Below, piece by piece: positions 1 to 6,293 of a DNA stretch of 9,097 bases. The stretch spans positions 1-9,097 of the forward strand of contig DGRR01000017.1 of the NCBI GenBank assembly GCA_002389995.1. Direction: 5' to 3'. Position 1 is the first letter of the stretch; each line of letters begins with the position of its first letter. The stretch comes from Ruminococcus sp. UBA4383. GTDB lineage: Bacteria; Bacillota; Clostridia; Oscillospirales; Ruminococcaceae. Under the pieces are notes generated by a model, which was given only the letters and a program-made list of their open reading frames with translations, had not been told where the DNA came from and made no database searches. The position numbers and the translations under genes were made by a program.

Positions 1-278
1 AATGCCCTATCTGGGCGCACTTCATCTATTTTCATAGTATTCAAAACATTATGCCAGTTAGAAATACTATCGGAAGTGAAAACCTCATTATCAGGATAAA
101 GGAATTTACCTAACTTCTGTTGCTCCTCATCCTCATGAGTAAGATACTTAACGCAATCCCAAAAGCCAGTAGTGCGACCTTTACCCTCATTAATAGCAAG
201 TATCAAAAATTCAGGAACACCGATAAATGCAGGCTGTGACGGAATTTCAGGCGTTACAGGAAAAGATGCCGCAGTTAT
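1..278 (-). CDS. Partial minus-strand reading frame of unknown function, running off the left edge
   Basis: Read on the minus strand, the frame is open from a TGA complementary to 279-281 down to base 1, about 92 codons without a stop. The part from about 238 to 1 looks like real protein: it is mixed in composition, with Trp, Cys and acidic stretches such as THEDEEQQKLGKF and a stretch ending KIDEVRPDRA. I do not recognise a family. Codon use differs from the rest of the window: GAG outnumbers GAA (5 to 2), GGT dominates Gly (4 of 5), and Arg includes CGC. The genes to the right favour GAA, GGA/GGC and AGA. No convincing start exists. The only in-frame candidate near the beginning is a TTG at 204-206 without a Shine-Dalgarno, and bases 239-278 are antisense to the dockerin-like tail. 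The frame is therefore probably cut at its 5' end near 228-240, by rearrangement or by a chimeric assembly join. Confidence 0.4.
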   Translation of the reverse strand, partial: MTAASFPVTPEIPSQPAFIGVPEFLILAINEGKGRTTGFWDCVKYLTHEDEEQQKLGKFLYPDNEVFTSDSISNWHNVLNTMKIDEVRPDRA

Positions 279-327
279 TCAGCAGTATGATGCAGGTGTG
301 ATAACTTCTTTGCCAATAATCCTCTGA
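229..327 (+). pseudogene. 3' remnant of a dockerin-like domain gene
   Basis: The last ~33 plus-strand codons, ending at TGA 325-327, encode DGISGVTGKDAAVIQQYDAG followed by VITSLPIIL. This resembles the second calcium-binding repeat of a type I dockerin of the Ruminococcus kind: a loop of acidic and Gly residues, then V-T-G-K-D-A-A and a helix ending Q-Q-Y-x-A-G. Such domains anchor secreted glycoside hydrolases or other exported proteins to cohesins. The loop ligands look slightly degenerate. The frame stays open back to 139, but those codons lie antisense to a better minus-strand frame and show no dockerin repeat, signal peptide or catalytic domain. The parent gene is therefore missing from this window. 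The terminator 6 bp past the stop supports a genuine gene end. The alternative is an intact gene whose upstream part was replaced by a mis-assembled sequence. Confidence 0.55.
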
Positions 328-333
328 AAACAG

Positions 334-366
334 AACTCCTTCCAATTCGGAAGGAGTTTATTTTTA
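334..366 (+). terminator. Rho-independent terminator after the dockerin-like gene
   Basis: A perfect 10-bp inverted repeat, AACTCCTTCC (334-343) and GGAAGGAGTT (349-358), encloses the 5-base loop AATTC and is followed by TATTTTTAT. It starts 6 bp after the dockerin-like stop codon and ends about 15 bp before the -35 box of the next promoter. It therefore separates the left-edge gene from the RNA repair operon. Confidence 0.9.
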
Positions 367-380
367 TAACAATTGCTTGC

Positions 381-409
381 TTGACATTAAAACATATATA
401 TGGTATAAT
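381..409 (+). promoter_or_regulatory. Consensus housekeeping sigma promoter with extended -10
   Basis: TTGACA (381-386) and TATAAT (404-409) both match the sigma-A/sigma-70 consensus exactly and are 17 bp apart. The bases before the -10 box are TGG, giving the TGn extended -10 element. Transcription should begin near 415-418, leaving an untranslated leader of roughly 26-30 nt before the TTG start at 444. I see no obvious operator palindrome over it. It is the only clear promoter in front of the six-gene run. Confidence 0.9.
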
Positions 410-430
410 GTGTATAAATGTTTAATAAGA

Positions 431-446
431 AAGAAGTGATATATTG
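431..446 (+). promoter_or_regulatory. Weak ribosome binding site and TTG start of hen1
   Basis: AAGAAGTGAT (431-440) is an imperfect version of AAGGAGGTGAT and lies a few bases before TTG 444-446. The TTG is chosen as the start because translation from it gives MLLTIT, the usual beginning of bacterial Hen1 proteins. No in-frame ATG nearby preserves the conserved N-terminal domain. A strong promoter combined with a weak site and a TTG start suggests modest translation per message. Confidence 0.7.
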
Positions 447-1829
447 TTATTAACTATTACATACAAAGGTGAAAATACTCAGGAACTCGGTTTTCTTTTG
501 CATAAAAACCCTGAAAGAACCCAGCAATTTGAACTCAACTGCGGAAAAGCCTACGTGTTTTATCCCGAAGTCAGCGATAAATGCACAACTGCCGCTCTGC
601 TACTCGATATCGACCCCATTGACCTCGCAAAAGGAAAGGCTGGCAGTAGGGACGGCGGTTTATTTGATTATGTCAATGACAGACCTTATGCCGCAAATTC
701 TTTCCTGAGTACTGCAATTGTCAGAATTTTCGGAACTGCCATGAGCGGAAGATGCGATAAAAAACAGGAACTTGCAGATACTCCCCTTGACCTCTCTGCA
801 ACAATATATTCTCTCAAAGATAACGGAGATACCGAACTTGCACAGCAGATGTTTGAACCGCTTGGATATAAAACAAATGTTCAAAGAAATATGCTTGATG
901 CCAAATTCCCTGAATGGGGTATTTCTCCATATATAAACCTCACCATAAGCGGAAAAGTCAGACTTTCCCAGCTCCTCAACCATATATATGTTCTTATCCC
1001 TGTTTTCGACAAACAGAAACATTATTACATAGATGAGGACGAAATAGAGAAACTTCTCAACCACGGTGAAGGCTGGCTCGCTGAACACCCTTATAAGGAA
1101 AAAATCGCAAGGCGTTACTTTGATGCAAAAAAAAGCTATGCAAGACGGGCTATTGATATCCTTATCGCAAACGAAGAAACAGATTCAGATGATATTTCCG
1201 CTGAAGAAGAAAAGGAAATCCATACTCCGCTCAATACCCTCAGAATGGAAGCTGTCAAAAATGCTGTGCTTGCAAGCGGTGCTGAAACTGTCATAGACCT
1301 CGGCTGCGGAGAATGCCGCTTTACTTCCCTGCTCCTCAGCGAACAGCAAATTAAAAAAGTTACTGCCTGTGATGTTTCTGTCAGCGTACTTGAAAAGGCT
1401 GCCCAGAGACTTCACCTCGACAGAATGAATCCGTATAAAAAGAATAAGCTTAACCTGATGCAGGCTTCTCTCACATATAAAGACAAAAGATTTGAAGGTC
1501 ATGACTGCGCCTGTGCGATAGAGGTCATTGAGCATATAGAGCCTATGAGGATTCCTGCATTTGAACGCTCAGTATTTGAATTTGCCTGCCCGAAAACAGT
1601 TATCGTTACCACTCCGAACAGGGAATATAATGCAAATTATGAGAATATGCAGGAAAATTCTCTCCGTCACGGCGACCACCGCTTTGAATGGACAAGACTG
1701 GAATTTAAAGAATGGACAAAGCATATATGTGAAAAATTCAATTATACCTGCGTGATAAGCGGTATAGGCGATAATGACGAAAATCTCGGCAATCCTACAC
1801 AAATGGGGGTGTTTACTAAAAATGGATAA
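444..1829 (+). CDS. hen1: Hen1, 3'-terminal RNA ribose 2'-O-methyltransferase (RNA repair)
   Basis: This 461-residue protein matches bacterial Hen1, which methylates the 2'-OH of the 3' terminal nucleotide of cleaved RNA before Pnkp seals it, so that the repaired site resists another ribonucleolytic cut. Residues 1-~245 form the Hen1 N-terminal domain (MLLTIT, LGFLLHKNPERTQQFEL), known to bind and activate the Pnkp ligase. After an acidic linker (~244-260) comes the methyltransferase. It has the SAM site VIDLGCGE (283-290), an acidic residue after strand 2 in TACD (D310), and the metal-binding set E360-V-I-E363-H364 plus H412 in HGDHRFEW. These residues line up with the four metal ligands of the Clostridium thermocellum enzyme at a constant offset of six. 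Length is close to the family norm (~465). It is the first gene after the promoter and overlaps pnkp by 8 nt. Identification is secure; the RNA substrate is inferred. Confidence 0.95.
   Translation: MLLTITYKGENTQELGFLLHKNPERTQQFELNCGKAYVFYPEVSDKCTTAALLLDIDPIDLAKGKAGSRDGGLFDYVNDRPYAANSFLSTAIVRIFGTAMSGRCDKKQELADTPLDLSATIYSLKDNGDTELAQQMFEPLGYKTNVQRNMLDAKFPEWGISPYINLTISGKVRLSQLLNHIYVLIPVFDKQKHYYIDEDEIEKLLNHGEGWLAEHPYKEKIARRYFDAKKSYARRAIDILIANEETDSDDISAEEEKEIHTPLNTLRMEAVKNAVLASGAETVIDLGCGECRFTSLLLSEQQIKKVTACDVSVSVLEKAAQRLHLDRMNPYKKNKLNLMQASLTYKDKRFEGHDCACAIEVIEHIEPMRIPAFERSVFEFACPKTVIVTTPNREYNANYENMQENSLRHGDHRFEWTRLEFKEWTKHICEKFNYTCVISGIGDNDENLGNPTQMGVFTKNG
1805..1824 (+). promoter_or_regulatory. 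Ribosome binding site and start of pnkp inside the hen1 end
   Basis: GGGGGTG (1805-1811) lies 10 nt before ATG 1822-1824. It decides the start: the upstream in-frame ATG at 1774 has no Shine-Dalgarno and would add 16 residues absent from the family. From 1822 the kinase P-loop falls at residues 18-25, as in other Pnkp proteins. Confidence 0.75.
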
Positions 1830-4398
1830 GTTCAGAATAGAAATTCCTGAGTTCTGTCTTGTTGCCATGATAGGCGGTACATCATCAGGGAAAACAAGCT
1901 TTGCAAACAGATTTTTCAAATCAACGGAGGTTCTTTCTTCTGATTTTTTCAGAGGTATGGTCTGCGATGACGAAAACAGTCAGGAATTTTCAGGCGATGC
2001 CTTTGACCTTTTATATTATGCCGCAAACAAACGTCTCAGCAATATGAAACTCACTGTCATTGATGCAACTAATATACAGCAGAGTGCAAGAAAGAAAATT
2101 ATCGACCTCGTAAGGGAACAGAATGTCCATGCCGCTGCGATAGTTTTAAACCTCCCCGAAGATGTCCTTCAGGAAAGAAATAAACTCCGCCCCGAAAGAA
2201 ATTTCCCTGAAAGAGTTATCCGTCAGCACGCAAGAGATGTCAGACGAAGCATTAAAGGTCTTAAACGTGAGGGATTCAGATTCATATATGTTATAAACTC
2301 CCTCGAACAGCTTGAAAATACTGAAATAATCCGCACTAAATTATGGAACGACAAAAAAGATATTCATGTCCCCCTCGATATTATCGGAGATATTCACGGC
2401 TGCTGTGATGAACTTGAAATGCTCCTCGATAAACTCGGATATGTTAAAACTAATGGTACATATTCCCACCCACAGGGCAGAAAAGCTGCTTTCCTCGGCG
2501 ATTTCTGCGACAGAGGAAACAGAAATGCCGATGTTCTCCGCCTTGTAATGGATATGGTAAAATCAGATAATGCCGTATCAGTTGTCGGAAACCATGATGC
2601 AAAATTATTAAAATATCTGCGTGGCAAAAATATTGCCGTTACTCATGGTATTAATAAAACTATTGAGGAAATTGAGGCAAAGGGCGAAGATTTCAAGCGT
2701 GAAACTGCTGAATTTATAGACAGTCTCATAAGTCACTATGTTTTTGATGACGGAAAATTAGTCATATCCCATGCAGGTATCAAAAAAGAATACATCGGCA
2801 GAGGTTCGGCAACAGTCCGTGAATTTTGTCTTTATGGCGAAGTTACAGGTGAAATGGATTCCTACGGATTGCCTGTGCGCCTTGACTGGGCTTCCGATTA
2901 CAGAGGAAAAGCAATCGTAGTCTATGGTCATATCGCAGGAAAAGAAGTCAAATCACAAAACGGTACTTACTGTATTGATACAGGTTGTGTGTTCGGCGGT
3001 AAGCTTACAGCTTTCCGTTACCCTGAAAGAGAAATTGTAAGTGTTGATGCCATCAGACAATATTATGAACCTGTAAAGCCGCTTGATAATCAGGATACAG
3101 ACGAAAATATAGGCGATATGCTTACAGTCGGAGATTTCAACAAAAAACTCCATATCGAGACCAATCTCATGAACTCCATAGATATCCATGAAAACAATGC
3201 CGCTGCTGCGCTTGAAATAATGTCACGCTTTGCGGCTGACCCCCATTGGATTATATACCTCCCCCCTACTATGTCTCCATGCGAGACAAGCAGTCTCAAC
3301 GAGTACCTTGAACACCCACTCGAAGCATTTGAATATTACCGAAGCAGAGGTATCAAAAATGTTGTCTGCGAAAAGAAACATATGGGTTCAAGAGCTGTTA
3401 TAATCCTTTGCAGAACCCCTGAAACCGCCCTCAGACGTTTCGGAGTAACTGACGGTTCAAGAGGTATCATATATACAAGAACAGGCAGACGTTTCTTTGA
3501 TAATCCCGATACGGAAAATGCTCTTCTCGACAGGCTTGACAAGGTTATGACAAGTACGGATTTCTGGACTGATTTCAATACGGACTGGGTATGCCTTGAT
3601 ACTGAACTTATGCCTTGGTCTGAAAAGGCTCAGGGACTTATCCGTTCACAGTACGCTCCCACAGGAAATGCTGGAGCAGGTACTCTTTCATATGCTGTCG
3701 AAATGCTCGGAAAAGCCTGCAAACGTTCAAATAATGCCTTTGAAGTCGATAAGATAACATCAGGTCAGAATGTGGATTTGAATATCATTCTTGAACGTTA
3801 TAAAAATAAACAGAATGATATTGAAAATTATATAAAGGCTTACCGTGAATACTGCTGGACTGTTAAAAATATTGACGATTACAGGATAGCTCCTTTCCAT
3901 ATACTCGCCTGCGAAGGTCATGTATTTTCAGATGAAAAACATATATGGCATATGGAAAATATCAGGAAATATATAACAGGCATTGACCCTGTATTTATGG
4001 AAACCCCTTATATATGCGTTGATACCGAAAATGATGAAGATGTTAAAAATGCCGCTGAATGGTGGGTTAATCTTACATCATCAGGCGGTGAGGGAATGGT
4101 TGTAAAACCTGAAATATTTACCGCAAAACAAGGATATAAACTCCTCCAGCCTGCTGTAAAATGCAGAGGTCGTGAATATCTGCGTATAATCTATGGTGCG
4201 GAATACCTCGAAAATGAACACCTTAAACGACTTAAAACACGCTCTCTCGGTCGTAAACGAAGCCTTGCACTTAAAGAATTTTCTCTCGGTATGGAAAGCC
4301 TTTCAAGATTTGTAAAAAATGAACCGCTTTACAGAGTGCATGAGTGTTCATTCGGAGTGCTTGCACTTGAAAGTGAACCTGTTGACCCCAGACTTTAA
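1822..4398 (+). CDS. pnkp: Pnkp, polynucleotide kinase-phosphatase-ligase (RNA repair)
   Basis: An 858-residue three-domain RNA end-healing and sealing enzyme. Residues 1-~180 are the 5'-OH kinase, with P-loop GGTSSGKT (18-25) and acceptor-site residues D41 and R44 in SSDFFRG. Residues ~185-415 are the metallophosphoesterase that removes 2',3'-cyclic and terminal phosphates: D190-I-H192, GDFCDRG (226-232), GNHD (256-259), SHAG (H317) and YGH (H370). Residues ~470-858 are the ATP-dependent ligase/adenylyltransferase: motif I KHMG with nucleophile K519, CLDTELMPW (591-599), GEGMVVKP (756-763), and VKCRGREYLRI (779-789), which carries motif V. These match the C. thermocellum catalytic positions, and the length is close to its 870 residues. 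Bacterial Pnkp ligase needs Hen1 to seal, consistent with the preceding overlapping gene and a hetero-tetrameric complex in the cytoplasm. Nothing is truncated or missing. Confidence 0.96.
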   Translation: MDKFRIEIPEFCLVAMIGGTSSGKTSFANRFFKSTEVLSSDFFRGMVCDDENSQEFSGDAFDLLYYAANKRLSNMKLTVIDATNIQQSARKKIIDLVREQNVHAAAIVLNLPEDVLQERNKLRPERNFPERVIRQHARDVRRSIKGLKREGFRFIYVINSLEQLENTEIIRTKLWNDKKDIHVPLDIIGDIHGCCDELEMLLDKLGYVKTNGTYSHPQGRKAAFLGDFCDRGNRNADVLRLVMDMVKSDNAVSVVGNHDAKLLKYLRGKNIAVTHGINKTIEEIEAKGEDFKRETAEFIDSLISHYVFDDGKLVISHAGIKKEYIGRGSATVREFCLYGEVTGEMDSYGLPVRLDWASDYRGKAIVVYGHIAGKEVKSQNGTYCIDTGCVFGGKLTAFRYPEREIVSVDAIRQYYEPVKPLDNQDTDENIGDMLTVGDFNKKLHIETNLMNSIDIHENNAAAALEIMSRFAADPHWIIYLPPTMSPCETSSLNEYLEHPLEAFEYYRSRGIKNVVCEKKHMGSRAVIILCRTPETALRRFGVTDGSRGIIYTRTGRRFFDNPDTENALLDRLDKVMTSTDFWTDFNTDWVCLDTELMPWSEKAQGLIRSQYAPTGNAGAGTLSYAVEMLGKACKRSNNAFEVDKITSGQNVDLNIILERYKNKQNDIENYIKAYREYCWTVKNIDDYRIAPFHILACEGHVFSDEKHIWHMENIRKYITGIDPVFMETPYICVDTENDEDVKNAAEWWVNLTSSGGEGMVVKPEIFTAKQGYKLLQPAVKCRGREYLRIIYGAEYLENEHLKRLKTRSLGRKRSLALKEFSLGMESLSRFVKNEPLYRVHECSFGVLALESEPVDPRL

Positions 4399-4433
4399 TT
4401 TAAAGCCCTCCCCTGCTCCTTATGGGGAAGATT

Positions 4434-4445
4434 GGAGAATTTATG
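4434..4445 (+). promoter_or_regulatory. Ribosome binding site deciding the start of the hydrolase fusion gene
   Basis: GGAGAA (4434-4439) precedes ATG 4443-4445 by a short but workable gap of about 5 nt from GGAG. An earlier in-frame ATG at 4422 would add seven residues before the hydrophobic strand KILNIHGF and has only a pyrimidine-rich stretch upstream, so 4443 is preferred. Confidence 0.7.
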
Positions 4446-5651
4446 AAAATACTGAATATTCATGGCTTTATGGGCGAAAGCGATAACAAAAACTATAAAG
4501 CACTGTGCGGATTTTTTAATGAAAATAATATCATTTCTCCCCAGATGAACTATATGTCAGACTGCCCTGAAAAAATATTGTCTGCTCTTTCAGATATGGT
4601 AGATTCGGAAGATTTTATTTTTGTCGGTCAAAGTCTCGGCGGCTGGTATGCCAATAAACTCAGCCGTATATTTCACCGCCCGTGTATACTTACAAATCCC
4701 TGTTACCTCCCCCATAAAATAAATATAATCAGAGAATCAGGAATTTCAGAGGATTTTCTTGACGAATATGAAAAATTATCCGAAAATAAGATGAATACCC
4801 TTTCATATGTCTTGTGCAGTGATGCTGATACTGTTCTTCCGAACAATATTGATATATGCAGCAAGCTTTCTGAAAATATCACCAATGTAAAGGGCAGTCA
4901 CAGCACTGTCGAAAATCTTTCATATCATCTGAAAAATGTTTTTGATACTGTAATTCTCGATTCAAATATGTATTTTCTCGGCAGAGGTTCTGCTTTTGCC
5001 GATGAAAATAATTCCGCATTTTTTGTACAGAATAATGATATCGTCTTTATTGACTGCCCTGCGGGAGCTTTCCATAAAGCTAAAAATATGAACCTTGACA
5101 GGGATATATTTATCCTTGTCACACATACTCACGGTGACCATATTTCAGGCGTGGGTACTATGCTTCAATATGTATGGTTTGCAAAAGGCAAAAAATTAAC
5201 CGTAGTCGCTCCCTCTGAAGAAGTCATGAATGACCTCCAATATCAGCTCATGCATATCGAAGGCTGTGAGAAGGAATGGTTCAATATCACAACTGCTCAG
5301 GAACTGAATAAAAAATGGCTCTCGGCAACAATTCCGGTTGAACACGTCACTCCGCTGGAAAACCGCTGTTTCGGCTATCACCTCAATATAAACGGAAAAA
5401 ATGCAATATATACGGGAGATACTGCCGAATTTGAACCGTTTGAAAATCTGATTGAAAATGATACTTTTCTCTATACCGAAATAGCTTCAATAAACAGTGG
5501 AGTACATCTCTATGCACCCGATATCATGCCAAAGTTAAAAAATTTTTCAGAAAATGGTGTTCATGTATATCTTATGCATATTGACAACGAAAACGAAATC
5601 AGAAAATTAACTGCGGATACAAATATAAGATTTGCTCCGCTTTATAATTAA
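4443..5651 (+). CDS. Alpha/beta-hydrolase (YqiA-like) fused to a metallo-beta-lactamase-fold hydrolase
   Basis: A 402-residue two-domain protein with no signal peptide or membrane segment. Residues 1-~172 resemble small YqiA/RBBP9-like serine hydrolases: opening strand and oxyanion-type IHGF (6-9), nucleophile elbow GQSLGG with S64, an acid in SDADTVLP (D127 or D129) and H153 in GSHST, a plausible catalytic triad. Residues ~176-402 form a metallo-beta-lactamase fold: GRGSAF opening (180-185), THTHGDH (227-233) giving H228, H230, D232 and H233, then H301 (VEHV), D326 (GDT) and H379 (LMHID). The ligand set and the GRGSAF opening recall the RNase Z/phosphodiesterase branch more than glyoxalase II, but I cannot assign a substrate. 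The gene starts 44 nt after pnkp with no terminator between, so it is probably co-transcribed with the RNA repair genes. A role in RNA end processing is only an inference from that context. Confidence 0.8.
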   Translation: MKILNIHGFMGESDNKNYKALCGFFNENNIISPQMNYMSDCPEKILSALSDMVDSEDFIFVGQSLGGWYANKLSRIFHRPCILTNPCYLPHKINIIRESGISEDFLDEYEKLSENKMNTLSYVLCSDADTVLPNNIDICSKLSENITNVKGSHSTVENLSYHLKNVFDTVILDSNMYFLGRGSAFADENNSAFFVQNNDIVFIDCPAGAFHKAKNMNLDRDIFILVTHTHGDHISGVGTMLQYVWFAKGKKLTVVAPSEEVMNDLQYQLMHIEGCEKEWFNITTAQELNKKWLSATIPVEHVTPLENRCFGYHLNINGKNAIYTGDTAEFEPFENLIENDTFLYTEIASINSGVHLYAPDIMPKLKNFSENGVHVYLMHIDNENEIRKLTADTNIRFAPLYN

Positions 5652-5663
5652 AAGGAGATTTTT

Positions 5664-6293
5664 ATGAAAATTCATACATTACAGCTTGGTCCTCTGCGTG
5701 CAAACTGCTATATAGCCGAAACCGCTGAAAATCAGTGCGTTGCAGTAGATATCGGAGGAGACAGCAGACTTTTCCTTGAATTTATAGCTATGAAAAAACT
5801 TAAACTGTCAAAAATTTTACTCACTCACGGTCATTTTGACCATATAGGCGGCGTTGAGGAAGTAAGAAAAGCTACGGGGGCAGAAGTGTATATCCACAGT
5901 GATGATGTCCCCATGCTTTCAAGTGAAGGTCAGTCACTTCATTCAACTATGCCTTTTATGTCTTTTTCCCCTGTTACGAAATTTATAACAGTGAGAGACA
6001 ATTCAATAATACATGACGGAAACTATGAATTTACTGTTATTCATACACCTGCACACACTCTCGGAAGTGTATGCTATCAGTGCGGTGATGTCATTTTTAC
6101 AGGAGATACCCTTTTCTGCTGTTCTGTCGGAAGAACTGATTTCCCCGAAAGTAACCCTTCACTTCTCATGCCCTCCCTGAAAAAATTATGCATGATACAG
6201 CATGACCTTAAAGTTTTACCGGGGCATAACGAATATACTACTCTTGACTATGAAAAGAAAAATAACCCGTTCCTGCAAAGGTGTATGATGTGA
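5664..6293 (+). CDS. YcbL-type metallo-beta-lactamase-fold hydrolase (glyoxalase II-like)
   Basis: A 209-residue single-domain cytoplasmic metallo-hydrolase of the YcbL/hydroxyacylglutathione hydrolase-like group. It opens with the characteristic LGPLRANCYI (8-17), where a hydrophobic strand leads into the N-C-Y signature. The metal site is complete: THGHFDH (54-60; H55, H57, D59, H60), H131 in TPAHT, D148 in TGDT and H188 in PGHN. It lacks the C-terminal glutathione-binding domain of true glyoxalase II, so the natural thioester substrate is unknown. A strong site, AAGGAG (5652-5657), lies 6 nt before the ATG, and the gene starts 12 nt after the fusion gene. Its stop overlaps the hemZ start (ATGTGATG). 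From general knowledge, such a gene commonly precedes hemZ in Clostridia, which favours a core rather than an RNA-repair role. Confidence 0.88.
   Translation: MKIHTLQLGPLRANCYIAETAENQCVAVDIGGDSRLFLEFIAMKKLKLSKILLTHGHFDHIGGVEEVRKATGAEVYIHSDDVPMLSSEGQSLHSTMPFMSFSPVTKFITVRDNSIIHDGNYEFTVIHTPAHTLGSVCYQCGDVIFTGDTLFCCSVGRTDFPESNPSLLMPSLKKLCMIQHDLKVLPGHNEYTTLDYEKKNNPFLQRCMM

Noticed and set aside
139..228. Plus-strand frame continuing upstream of the dockerin tail
   Set aside because: It is open but shows no dockerin repeat or other recognisable sequence, and it is antisense to a better coding frame. The openness is probably chance.
411..418. Second -10-like box (TGTATAAA) just after the main promoter
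   Set aside because: No -35 box lies at a proper distance, and it would put the start of transcription almost on the ribosome site.
660..1088. 142-codon minus-strand frame antisense to hen1
   Set aside because: It lies wholly opposite a well-identified gene, has no ribosome site, and its translation resembles no family. Other antisense frames opposite pnkp, the fusion gene, hemZ and rlmD were dropped for the same reason.
1774..1821. Upstream ATG that would lengthen Pnkp by 16 residues
   Set aside because: There is no Shine-Dalgarno before it, the extra residues lie within hen1 and are not a family feature, and ATG 1822 has a good site at the right spacing.
4409..4428. Short inverted repeat TCCCC/GGGGA between pnkp and the fusion gene
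   Set aside because: The stem is only 5 bp with a 10-base loop and no T-tract, so it is not a terminator. It could slightly mask the 4422 ATG, but evidence for regulation is too thin.
6281..6292. GTG start for hemZ four codons earlier
   Set aside because: The GTG is part of the likely Shine-Dalgarno AAAGGTG, and the overlapping TGATG at 6291-6295 is the usual coupled start.
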